From positions 1-28,057 of the IMG/VR virus record IMGVR_UViG_3300047177_000012: a DNA stretch of 28,057 nt, one strand, 5' to 3'. Shown piece after piece: positions 1 to 5,821 of the stretch. Under the pieces are notes generated by a model. That model did not search any database and had not been told where the DNA came from. It saw only the letters and a list, made by a program, of their open reading frames with translations. The DNA is from a virus. Each line of letters opens with the position of its first letter. Within the stretch, counting starts at the first letter, position 1. Made by a program: the position numbers and the translations under genes.

Positions 1-153
1 GACGTGGGGGGTGACCTCTACCTTACCGGATGCACGGGCCTGACCACGCTGGCCGGCATGGGCAGCGTGGGGGGCGCCCTCAACATCTCCGGCTGCGCGG
101 GCCTGACCTGGCTGTCCGACATCATGGCCTGCGCAAAAGGAGACGTGGCATGA
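1..153 (+). CDS. Leucine-rich-repeat-like protein, C-terminal end (partial)
   Basis: This is the last 50 codons of a gene that begins left of the window, open from base 1 to a TGA at 151-153. Two copies of a repeat of about 22 residues can be seen, each with the pattern 'aLxLxGCxgLtxL' (the GCTGL and GCAGL cores), followed by a short tail. This periodic Leu/Gly/Cys pattern resembles the irregular leucine-rich repeats found in some phage and bacterial surface proteins, but with only two repeats the fold is an inference. The stop overlaps the start of the next gene (ATGA), so the two are probably co-translated. The role is unknown; binding to a protein or surface is the generic expectation for such repeats. 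Confidence 0.55.
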   Translation, partial: DVGGDLYLTGCTGLTTLAGMGSVGGALNISGCAGLTWLSDIMACAKGDVA

Positions 154-395
154 GCAACCCCATCAATGAGCGTGAGGCTCTTGCCTTGTGTGCGGCGACA
201 TTCAGACGATACGAGACCATGCACCTGGCAAAGCCGGATCAAGCCAAAGCGGATGTGAATGCGCGTATGGCTGAAATGTGTGAGCGCGTGCTCTCCCAGC
301 AAAAACCAGTGCTAGACGTCCCGGCCATGCCGGTGCCGCAGACCGACGGGTGGAGCGTGCCCGGCCTGGTGCCGCCGGTGCCAGGCGCGCGGTAG
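150..395 (+). CDS. Small hypothetical protein, 81 aa
   Basis: The ATG at 150 was chosen because it overlaps the previous stop (ATGA) and has a strong AAAGGAG site 8-10 bases upstream. An ATG at 30 in the same frame lies inside the preceding gene and has no such support. The N-terminal half is helical and charged, with regularly spaced Ala, Arg and Glu. The C-terminal third is rich in Pro and Val, with several PVP and VPP runs, and is probably disordered. No family is recognised. It lies in a run of five small overlapping genes upstream of the primase, typical of early-expressed accessory phage proteins. Confidence 0.6.
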   Translation: MSNPINEREALALCAATFRRYETMHLAKPDQAKADVNARMAEMCERVLSQQKPVLDVPAMPVPQTDGWSVPGLVPPVPGAR

Positions 396-413
396 ACCGC
401 GGCGGCAAGCGTT

Positions 414-539
414 TTGAATGATGACATAGAGACCATCAAGGATGCACTGGGTTGGGTGGAATCTGGCGCATGGTGCGCTCACGATGCCGCCATGCGCGCT
501 TTAGCACGCATCTGCGCCGCGCTGGGGATCGCAACATGA
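414..539 (+). CDS. Very small hypothetical protein with TTG start, 41 aa
   Basis: A short open frame runs from TTG 414 to TGA 537-539, and its stop overlaps the ATG of the next gene at 536 (ATGA), the layout used throughout this region. The peptide is acidic and helical at first (DDIETIKDAL), then Trp, Cys and Ala-rich (GWVESGAWCAHDAAMRALARI), as expected for a compact helical protein rather than random sequence. No ATG is available in frame before residue 26, so TTG is the only reasonable early start, and its Shine-Dalgarno site is weak. The frame also follows the TAG of the preceding gene without any other stop, so read-through of that TAG is a less likely alternative. Confidence 0.45.
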   Translation: MNDDIETIKDALGWVESGAWCAHDAAMRALARICAALGIAT

Positions 540-814
540 GCAACAAGTGGACCCGATGGACACGGCCGGAGCCCTTGCGCTCCGTGCTGTGGCTGGATGG
601 CCATCGGCGTATCAATGTGTTCCGATCGGACGGCGCTGACTGGCATTGGACAATCCAAGGCCCTGGCGGTCGGTCTACTGGTGACTGGGTCACGCTGTCG
701 TTTGGCGCATCACGCACCGAAGGGGGCGCGCGGTTCCAGGCCATAGAAAACGCGATTGAGCGAGGGTTTATGGATCGTCCGCGCTCGGCCGCTGAGCGGA
801 GCGTCCGACCGTGA
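536..814 (+). CDS. Small hypothetical protein, 92 aa
   Basis: The ATG at 536 overlaps the previous stop; an earlier in-frame ATG at 452 would overlap the upstream small gene heavily and is not preferred. The protein is rich in Trp and Arg, with several short aromatic strands (VLWLDGHRRINVF, WHWTIQG, WVTLSFGA) followed by a helix. This looks like a small beta-sheet domain with one C-terminal helix. No family is recognised. The TGA at 812-814 overlaps the GTG start of the next gene. Confidence 0.6.
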   Translation: MSNKWTRWTRPEPLRSVLWLDGHRRINVFRSDGADWHWTIQGPGGRSTGDWVTLSFGASRTEGGARFQAIENAIERGFMDRPRSAAERSVRP

Positions 815-1116
815 TTACGCGGCCTGTTCTGCGCCGGCCGGCTGCTGCCCCACAGCGGCCAATCGTGCGCAAGCCGGCCGCGCACGAACCCCAACCGGTT
901 ACGGGTCTGGCCGCTGTGGGGGGCTACTTCCGAATCGTCACTGGCCACCACACTAGACCCAGCGTGCGTGAAGAGTTTCAGATGCCCGGTGACACATACC
1001 GGGCCTGCGACGACGCGTGGACCTACATGATGCGACGCTACAGCGACCTGCCGGGAGTTCGGTTGGAGCGCTGGTATGACCCCGTTTGGGTCGAAATCAA
1101 ATGGAGGCTAAAATGA
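811..1116 (+). CDS. Small hypothetical protein, 101 aa
   Basis: The gene starts with GTG at 811, overlapping the previous TGA (GTGA). The first 35 residues are Pro, Arg and Ala-rich and probably flexible. The rest contains aromatic, charged segments (GYFRIV, DTYRACDDAWTYM, VRLERWYDPVWVEIKW). The first six residues, MITRPV, are identical to those of the next gene although the codons differ. No known family is recognised. The ending TGA at 1114-1116 overlaps the next ATG. Confidence 0.55.
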   Translation: MITRPVLRRPAAAPQRPIVRKPAAHEPQPVTGLAAVGGYFRIVTGHHTRPSVREEFQMPGDTYRACDDAWTYMMRRYSDLPGVRLERWYDPVWVEIKWRLK

Positions 1117-1349
1117 TCACACGTCCGGTCTTCACCACGGATAAGGACAAAGTCGCGCTGGCTGCGGAGATCGTCGGCCGCTTGCGGCTGCGGGAGCCCT
1201 GCCTGCTGAACGGGCAGGAGATTGCCCGCTACACGACGGACGTCAAAAACACGAGTTGCACCTACACGTTTCTGACAGAATGGGCGCGTCGCGCGTTGGC
1301 GAACGGTGGGATGCTGCCGTGGGGCTACGCAATCACGCGCAAGGTGTAG
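1113..1349 (+). CDS. Small hypothetical protein, 78 aa
   Basis: The ATG at 1113 has a GGAGG site at 1103-1107 and overlaps the previous stop, which makes this start secure. The sequence reads as a compact helical domain: a helix (DKVALAAEIVGRLRL), an LLNGQEIARY segment and a final Trp/Arg helix. The LLNGQEIARYT stretch loosely resembles a helix-turn-helix recognition segment, but this is too weak for a call. It is followed after only four bases by the primase gene, so both are probably read from one message. Confidence 0.6.
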   Translation: MITRPVFTTDKDKVALAAEIVGRLRLREPCLLNGQEIARYTTDVKNTSCTYTFLTEWARRALANGGMLPWGYAITRKV

Positions 1350-1353
1350 TGCG

Positions 1354-2301
1354 GTGCAAATCCAATGGCGACCGCTGCTGGACAAGCTCCACGTCCCTTG
1401 GATTGATCGTGGTCCCAACACGTCCAGGGGTCATGTGAATATCTGTTGCCCGCTGTGCGGAAATGACTTTGGGTTTCACATGGGATTGGCCGAGGACAAG
1501 GAGGCGTTCTTCTGCTGGCGTGACAGCACCCACAGCGGTCGCAGTCTCAGGTTTCTGCTGTCTAAGCTGGTTGGGCCAGTGGATGACTTTTCTACCTTGC
1601 TTGAGCAATACACCAGCGGTGAGTCAGGTTCGCCACAGCCCCCGGTCAAACCCGTAAGACGGCCCACAGATACCGCCTGGCGCTGGTCGACTTTCGCGTC
1701 CGCGACGGAGTCGGGTGGTTACATGCAAAGCTATCTGAGATCACGTGGTTTTGACCAGCCCGAGTCTGTGATCGGCCGCTACGACCTACGCTTCGAGTTT
1801 GAGGGTAAATGGGCGCAGCGCTTGCTGATCCCTATCGGCGACCAAACAGACGTTTGGGGATGGACGGGACGTGCTGTGCGTCCGGTGATACCCAAATATC
1901 TAACACAGCTTGATGCCAGCGCGCCCAGCCCGCTTTATCTGCCACGTAGCATCCGGCAAACACTACTGATTGTCGAGGGACCAATCGACGCGCTGAAGAT
2001 TTGCTGCGCTACGGAACGGCAAACCATCAGCGCCGTCGCGCTATGCGGTAAAGCGCTGACGGATGAGAAGCTACTCCACTTGCGCAGCTTGTTGGACGTC
2101 GCCGTGCTGCGCTACCCATCGGTCTCAATCCGCGTGTGCCCGGACAGTGACACGCAAATCAGTTACAACGAGCAAATGCTGGCGTGGGCACGATGGCTGC
2201 ACCGTAAATGTCAGGACGTGCAGAGCTGCTATCTTCCCGCTGGCGTCAAGGACGCCGGTGAGATGTCTACCTTTGAAATCCAACAATGGTTAGGAGCGTA
2301 A
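1354..2301 (+). CDS. DNA primase, T7-type (zinc finger plus TOPRIM), 315 aa
   Basis: This protein should make the RNA primers for lagging-strand synthesis. The N-terminus has a zinc-ribbon of the primase type with C32-x2-C35 and C54-x5-H60. A TOPRIM domain follows: the conserved Glu lies in LIVEGPIDAL near residue 208 and the metal-binding DSD near residues 263-265. The length and order match the primase half of T7 gp4 without the helicase half. The helicase is instead supplied by the separate DnaB-like gene at 22035-23423. The start is taken as GTG 1354, with AAGGTG at 1341-1346 as the ribosome site. An ATG at 1306 in the same frame lies inside the previous gene. The family call is confident; details of primer recognition cannot be read from the sequence. 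Confidence 0.85.
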   Translation: MQIQWRPLLDKLHVPWIDRGPNTSRGHVNICCPLCGNDFGFHMGLAEDKEAFFCWRDSTHSGRSLRFLLSKLVGPVDDFSTLLEQYTSGESGSPQPPVKPVRRPTDTAWRWSTFASATESGGYMQSYLRSRGFDQPESVIGRYDLRFEFEGKWAQRLLIPIGDQTDVWGWTGRAVRPVIPKYLTQLDASAPSPLYLPRSIRQTLLIVEGPIDALKICCATERQTISAVALCGKALTDEKLLHLRSLLDVAVLRYPSVSIRVCPDSDTQISYNEQMLAWARWLHRKCQDVQSCYLPAGVKDAGEMSTFEIQQWLGA

Positions 2302-2302
2302 C

Positions 2303-2815
2303 ATGGTTCCCAAATGGACTGGTGTGTTCGAGAAATGGACCCGCCAATGGGCACACCGTAACCACTGGCGCGTAAAAGCGCTGCTGGACGAGGATGACCT
2401 TGTGCAGGAGTGCGCAGTCATGTTTTCGCATTGTGCAAACCGCTACCGCGACACAGTGACCAACGCCGCTTGGTTCATGTCGCTCTACCAGCGGGCTTGC
2501 GCGAACCGGCTGCACACGCTGTCTGTCAGCAACACCCGCTATGACACCACGGCACAGGACTATGAAGTCGGCACGCTGGTCATGGCAGAAGTTGCAACCG
2601 CGTCCGACCACTACGCCACGTTGTCCATCGGCATCTCGCAATGCTCGGCCGAAGCGCGTCAGGTGCTGTCCGTCATGGCCAACACGCCGGCCGAGATGTG
2701 GGACATGCTGTTCGCGCCTCGCCCGGACGCCGTGCTGAACCGGCGCATCAAACGCCTGTGCCGTATAACCACCGAGGCAGATGTCGTCGGCGAGCTACGT
2801 TCCCTTCTCACCTGA
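2303..2815 (+). CDS. Sigma-factor-like protein, 170 aa
   Basis: The sequence from about residue 28 (LLDEDDLVQECAVMF) matches the sigma-70 region 2 pattern, in which an acidic pair is followed by DLVQE. A second helical block (AAWFMSLYQRACANRL) fits the rest of region 2. A C-terminal block (LSIGISQCSAEARQVLSVM) sits where region 4 would begin and resembles its L-x-R-x-V-L start, but the helix-turn-helix recognition helix is not clear. It may be a divergent ECF-type sigma factor that directs host RNA polymerase to phage promoters, or a derived protein that has lost promoter binding. An AGGAG site at 2292-2296 supports the ATG at 2303. It lies one base after the primase. Confidence 0.45.
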   Translation: MVPKWTGVFEKWTRQWAHRNHWRVKALLDEDDLVQECAVMFSHCANRYRDTVTNAAWFMSLYQRACANRLHTLSVSNTRYDTTAQDYEVGTLVMAEVATASDHYATLSIGISQCSAEARQVLSVMANTPAEMWDMLFAPRPDAVLNRRIKRLCRITTEADVVGELRSLLT

Positions 2816-2828
2816 AAGGATGTGCGTA

Positions 2829-3611
2829 ATGCAACATCAAGTTGTGATCTACAGCGGCGGAATGGACAGCTACACGCTTCTACGCGAAGCGGTCGACGGT
2901 GTCGTCGGTGTGAGTCCAAGTAACGGCGTAAAGCCGGAAATCCACGTCCTGTCGTTCTACTACGGCCAGCGCCACTCAAAAGAGTTGGAGTTTGCGACGA
3001 CGGTGTGCAACCGGCTGGGACTGGATCACAAGGTCGTAAATCTCGGCACACTGGCCGACCTGCTGGTGGGTGAATCCGTGCTGCTGGATCACACCCTGCC
3101 AATGGCCGAGGGCCATTATGAAGCATCCAACATGAAGCAAACCATCGTGCCCGGCCGCAACGGCATCATGTTGGCTATTGCGGCTGGCTACGCGGAACAG
3201 CTGCTGCGTGACCCTTTGGATAGGGCAGTCGTCCTTTACGGCGCGCACAGCGGCGACCATCACATCTACCCCGACTGCCGGCCCGAGTTCTACCGCGCAA
3301 TGCAGGAAACCATAAGGCATTCCAGTGATCGCCGCGTGAGACTATACGCGCCCTACATGGACATCGACAAAACCGGCATTTTGGAAATCGGACTTCTGGC
3401 CGGCTATGACTACAGCGAGACATGGACTTGCTACGCGGGGGGCGAGCGCGCGTGCGGGCGCTGCGGCTCGTGCCAGGAGCGCCTGCTTGCATTTCTAGAA
3501 AACAGCAAGGACGACCCACTGGACTATGAGACGCGGGAGCTTTTACTACCGGTAGCGGTTGCGGACCCGCAAGCCACAAGTGCGGCCTCTACACCGTTGG
3601 ATGACGCCTAA
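2829..3611 (+). CDS. queC: 7-cyano-7-deazaguanine synthase QueC, 260 aa
   Basis: QueC uses ATP and ammonia to convert 7-carboxy-7-deazaguanine to preQ0, the last step of the preQ0 pathway. The N-terminal PP-loop motif SGGMDS is at residues 9-14, and the C-terminal zinc site has the usual spacing (TCYAGG followed by CGRCGSCQ). An internal SGDHHIYPDCRPEFY block is also typical of the family. The first 230 residues match normal QueC length; a tail of about 30 residues rich in Ala, Pro and Asp is extra. The ATG at 2829 is preferred because AAAGGA at 2815-2820 is well spaced. Together with folE (5252), queD (20881) and queE (21355) it completes a GTP-to-preQ0 route. A promoter candidate for the next gene overlaps its last codons. 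Confidence 0.93.
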   Translation: MQHQVVIYSGGMDSYTLLREAVDGVVGVSPSNGVKPEIHVLSFYYGQRHSKELEFATTVCNRLGLDHKVVNLGTLADLLVGESVLLDHTLPMAEGHYEASNMKQTIVPGRNGIMLAIAAGYAEQLLRDPLDRAVVLYGAHSGDHHIYPDCRPEFYRAMQETIRHSSDRRVRLYAPYMDIDKTGILEIGLLAGYDYSETWTCYAGGERACGRCGSCQERLLAFLENSKDDPLDYETRELLLPVAVADPQATSAASTPLDDA

Positions 3612-3625
3612 CCTACTGATATAGT
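3597..3625 (+). promoter_or_regulatory. Candidate sigma-70-type promoter
   Basis: TTGGAT at 3597-3602 and TATAGT at 3620-3625 are separated by exactly 17 bases, matching the -35 and -10 consensus at 4 of 6 and 5 of 6 positions. It overlaps the end of queC and precedes the only sizeable gap in this part of the operon. Transcription would begin near 3632 and give a leader of about 108 bases ahead of the gene at 3740. No experimental support is available. Confidence 0.4.
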
Positions 3626-3668
3626 TAGTTGAAAAAAATCGGCGCACACGTCCGGTTTGGGCTAGACA

Positions 3669-3719
3669 TCGTCAGCTGATCCCCCTAAGTAGGTCTTGCG
3701 GTTCAAGCTGACGAACCGC
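3669..3719 (+). promoter_or_regulatory. Structured 5' leader with two mutually exclusive hairpins
   Basis: Two perfect inverted repeats overlap in the leader of the gene at 3740. Arm pair A is TCGTCAGCT (3669-3677) with AGCTGACGA (3706-3714). Arm pair B is GCGGTTC (3698-3704) with GAACCGC (3713-3719). The 3' arm of A lies in the loop of B and shares two bases with B's 3' arm, so only one can form at a time. The Shine-Dalgarno site (AGGAG, 3729-3733) follows within ten bases. The order is typical of a switch-like or attenuating leader. The GGTTCAAGC stretch in B also resembles the core of a preQ1-I riboswitch. Confidence 0.35.
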
Positions 3720-3739
3720 CTCGCAAACAGGAGAATCCC

Positions 3740-4555
3740 ATGGCTCGCCGCACAATCACTCGCACGGAGGCGCCCGCCGCCACCGCTGCTACCCCGGCCC
3801 CGGTGCCATCGGCCGTCGTGGCCACGACCCCGGCGCCGGTCGCCGAGATGACCACGGCCGCTGATATGGCCGGTGGCGCGCCGGAGCCGACGCTGGTCGA
3901 GGGCACCGCGTATGACCACGCTTACGCGGCCATCAAGAATAACAACCCAGCGTTTTCGGCCCAGCATCCCAAGGAAACCAACCAGGCATTTCTGTCTCGG
4001 CTGTGCGATGGACTGGCAGAGCTGCCGACCGAGCCAGTGGATATGTGGGCTGCACTTCCAGAGGCGGTGCAGCTCTGGCACACCGCAGCGGCGGACGCGC
4101 TGGCCAACAGCCGGCCGTTCCCGGAAATCGACGGCATGCCACAGGTTTACGGCAAGAAGGCCGGCCGGCCGGCCTTGGCCGCTGCGGCCGAGGGTGCTGC
4201 GCCGGGTGAGACCGGCTTGCAGCGCTACAACCGCGAGAAGCGCGAGGCCAAGGAACGCGAGGCGGCCGGTGGCGCGCCGGTCGCGGCAGCGGCACCCAAG
4301 ACCCCGCGCGTCGAGAAAGAGAAGGAGGTCAAGACCCCGCGCGTAAGCGTCAACAGTGCCGACAGCGCTACGGGAATCGCACGTCGTCTGATTGCGACGC
4401 ACCAGACGCTGTCTGTGGCGGACATTGTGGCGCTGGCCGCCAAGCAGGGGCACACCCTCAACCCTAACACGGTGAGCACCCAGCGCTACTACATGTGCCT
4501 GTGCCTGGATACGCTCAGGGTGCTGGGCTGCAACGTGACGGTGCCGACCACCTAA
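3740..4555 (+). CDS. Ala/Pro-rich protein with possible C-terminal winged helix, 271 aa
   Basis: The function is not recognised. The first 50 residues are a low-complexity Ala, Pro and Thr tail with repeated TPAPV-like steps. A folded helical block follows (about 57-140, with several Trp and a HPKETNQAFLSRL segment). A basic and acidic linker comes next, with the twice-repeated KTPRV step. The last 65 residues (GIARRLIATHQTLSVADIVALAA and onwards) read like a winged-helix or helix-turn-helix DNA-binding domain, so a DNA- or nucleoid-binding protein is the best guess. The ATG at 3740 has a CAGGAG site. A candidate promoter and leader lie upstream and a strong hairpin lies just downstream, so it is probably transcribed as its own unit and perhaps at high level. 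Confidence 0.75.
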   Translation: MARRTITRTEAPAATAATPAPVPSAVVATTPAPVAEMTTAADMAGGAPEPTLVEGTAYDHAYAAIKNNNPAFSAQHPKETNQAFLSRLCDGLAELPTEPVDMWAALPEAVQLWHTAAADALANSRPFPEIDGMPQVYGKKAGRPALAAAAEGAAPGETGLQRYNREKREAKEREAAGGAPVAAAAPKTPRVEKEKEVKTPRVSVNSADSATGIARRLIATHQTLSVADIVALAAKQGHTLNPNTVSTQRYYMCLCLDTLRVLGCNVTVPTT

Positions 4556-4563
4556 ACGCACTA

Positions 4564-4591
4564 AAGCAGCGGGGTCTGAGCCCCGCTGCTT
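4564..4591 (+). terminator. Strong hairpin, probable terminator
   Basis: An 11-bp perfect stem, AAGCAGCGGGG with CCCCGCTGCTT, encloses the loop TCTGAG, beginning 9 bases after the stop codon at 4553-4555. The stem is very GC-rich. The downstream tail is only moderately T-rich (TGCTGCCTTG), so termination may be incomplete, letting some transcription continue into the folE-dpdA genes. Confidence 0.6.
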
Positions 4592-4614
4592 GCTGCCTTG
4601 TAGCGGTGGGACAG

Positions 4615-5037
4615 ATGGAAATTACGTTAGTTGCGTGCGGGAGTAAGAAGCTACAGCAGCCCGCACCCGCGCGTGATCTTTATATCGGCGGTATCTTCGC
4701 GATGCGCCGACGCTATGCAGAGCGTTTAGGTCGCCCGTGGTTTATCCTGTTCGCCAAATACGGCCTTGTGGACCCCAGCCAAATCTTAGAGCCCTACGAC
4801 CAAACTATTCGCGACATGACACCAAGGGCCGTCGCGTTGTGAGCCAGACGTGTGTGATTAGGTGTGCAACAGCACAAGCCAAGTAGGCTGCTTATTCTGG
4901 CCGGGATTGCGTATGCGGCGCCCCTGACGGACGCTGTGGCCGGGACAGTCCCGGTTGTGTTCCCCACACAAGGGATGCGTTTTGGAAAGCAACTTACTTA
5001 TTTGTCCGGCGCAATCCAGGAGCTAGAGCTGCTATGA
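4615..5037 (+). pseudogene. DUF6884-type gene interrupted by two in-frame TGA codons
   Basis: From ATG 4615 the frame encodes a typical DUF6884 N-terminus (ITLVACGSKK, then RDLYIGGIF, FAKYGLV, EPYDQTI) and stops at TGA 4840-4842 after 75 residues. The same frame continues, past a second TGA at 4855-4857, with the expected C-terminal half (LLILAGIAYAAPL, then PTQGMRFGKQLTYLSG) to a TGA at 5035-5037, where it overlaps the next ATG. If both TGA codons are read as Trp the product is 140 residues, near the usual family length as I recall it. The first lies where I recall the family carrying Trp (a WAxxV pattern). So this is either a gene inactivated by two TGG-to-TGA changes or one translated through UGA. 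Biochemical function of the family is not known to me. Confidence 0.75.
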
Positions 5038-5255
5038 CCAGACCTATTCTGCCGAAATTCGGCCCTTGGCACGCCGCACCCTGGATGACGGCTGCTGGCA
5101 AGACCATCGGCTACCAGTGCCTACGCGTCGCGACCAACGGGGTGTCGCAGGTCGCTACAACCTGGATGGCCAGCGCTGGGCGTAACACGCTGGACGAGTG
5201 TCGGGAATGGGCCGAGGCCGACGCGCGGGAGCGCAATGGGGAGCTAGTGCCGTGA
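5034..5255 (+). CDS. Small hypothetical protein, 73 aa
   Basis: The ATG at 5034 overlaps the final stop of the split DUF6884 frame (ATGA) and has an AGGAG at 5018-5022. The sequence is rich in Trp, Thr and Ala (FGPWHAAPWMTAAG, QVATTWMASAGRN) and ends in an acidic helix (TLDECREWAEADARERNG). This is like small single-domain phage proteins with a beta-hairpin and one helix. It begins MTRPI, echoing the MITRP start of the genes at 811 and 1113. No family is recognised. Its stop overlaps the folE GTG start, so its translation is probably coupled to folE. Confidence 0.6.
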   Translation: MTRPILPKFGPWHAAPWMTAAGKTIGYQCLRVATNGVSQVATTWMASAGRNTLDECREWAEADARERNGELVP

Positions 5256-5821
5256 TCACCGAAGACGCGGCCCTGGCGGCTGTCCGCACGCTGATCAGCT
5301 ACATAGGAGATGACCCGGCCCGGCCCGGCCTACGCGACACACCCAAACGCGTATTGCGCGCCTGGCGCGAGTCATGGGGTGCGGGCTACCAGCTTCCCCC
5401 GACCAACATCATCACGCTCTTCCAGGGCGACAGGGAGCAATGCGATGAGATGGTGGTGCTGCGTGGCATCCAGTTTCACAGCCATTGTGAACACCACATG
5501 GCCCCATTCTTCGGCACGGTGGACATCGGCTACATCCCGGCGTTTGGACGTGGTGTGCTGGGTCTCAGCAAGTTGGCCCGTATAGTAGCTCACGTGTCGT
5601 GTCGGCTACAGGTGCAGGAGCGGCTGACCGCGCAAGTGGCGGACTACATCGCGGCAAAAGTATCCGCTGACGTGGCCGTGCTGGTGCGGGCGACGCATAC
5701 GTGCATGACGTCACGTGGCGTGCAGCAGCCCAACACAACCACAATCACGTCAGCCCTGAGAGGAAAGTTCTTTGATGACCCGACCGTCCGTGCGGAGTTT
5801 CTGCGCCTCACCGCCAGCTAA
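5252..5821 (+). CDS. folE: GTP cyclohydrolase I, 189 aa
   Basis: FolE opens the guanine ring of GTP to give dihydroneopterin triphosphate, the precursor used by QueD. The zinc ligands of the family are all present: C79 and H82 in the HSHCEHH motif, and C151 in THTCMTSRG. The GxxGLSKLAR segment and the QERLTAQ motif are also conserved. The length is normal for a single-domain type IA enzyme lacking a long N-terminal extension. The start is GTG 5252, overlapping the previous TGA with GGGGAG upstream; an in-frame ATG at 5198 lies inside the previous gene. Here the enzyme most likely feeds preQ0 for DNA modification rather than folate, because the other three preQ0 enzymes and DpdA are also encoded. 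Its end overlaps the dpdA start by 47 bases. Confidence 0.95.
   Translation: MITEDAALAAVRTLISYIGDDPARPGLRDTPKRVLRAWRESWGAGYQLPPTNIITLFQGDREQCDEMVVLRGIQFHSHCEHHMAPFFGTVDIGYIPAFGRGVLGLSKLARIVAHVSCRLQVQERLTAQVADYIAAKVSADVAVLVRATHTCMTSRGVQQPNTTTITSALRGKFFDDPTVRAEFLRLTAS

Noticed and set aside
436-951. Minus-strand open frame of 171 codons
   Set aside because: It opposes three overlapping plus-strand genes that are linked by stop-start overlaps. Its composition is low-complexity Arg and Pro, and it has no convincing ribosome site.
3669-3719. H-type pseudoknot from the two overlapping inverted repeats
   Set aside because: The third loop would have no bases and the two stems share bases, so both cannot form together. 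Alternative hairpins are the better reading.
3662-4561. Minus-strand open frame of 299 codons
   Set aside because: It is antisense to the Ala/Pro-rich gene at 3740, is full of Arg, Gly and His, and arises from GC-rich codon bias. The plus-strand gene has a ribosome site, promoter and terminator.
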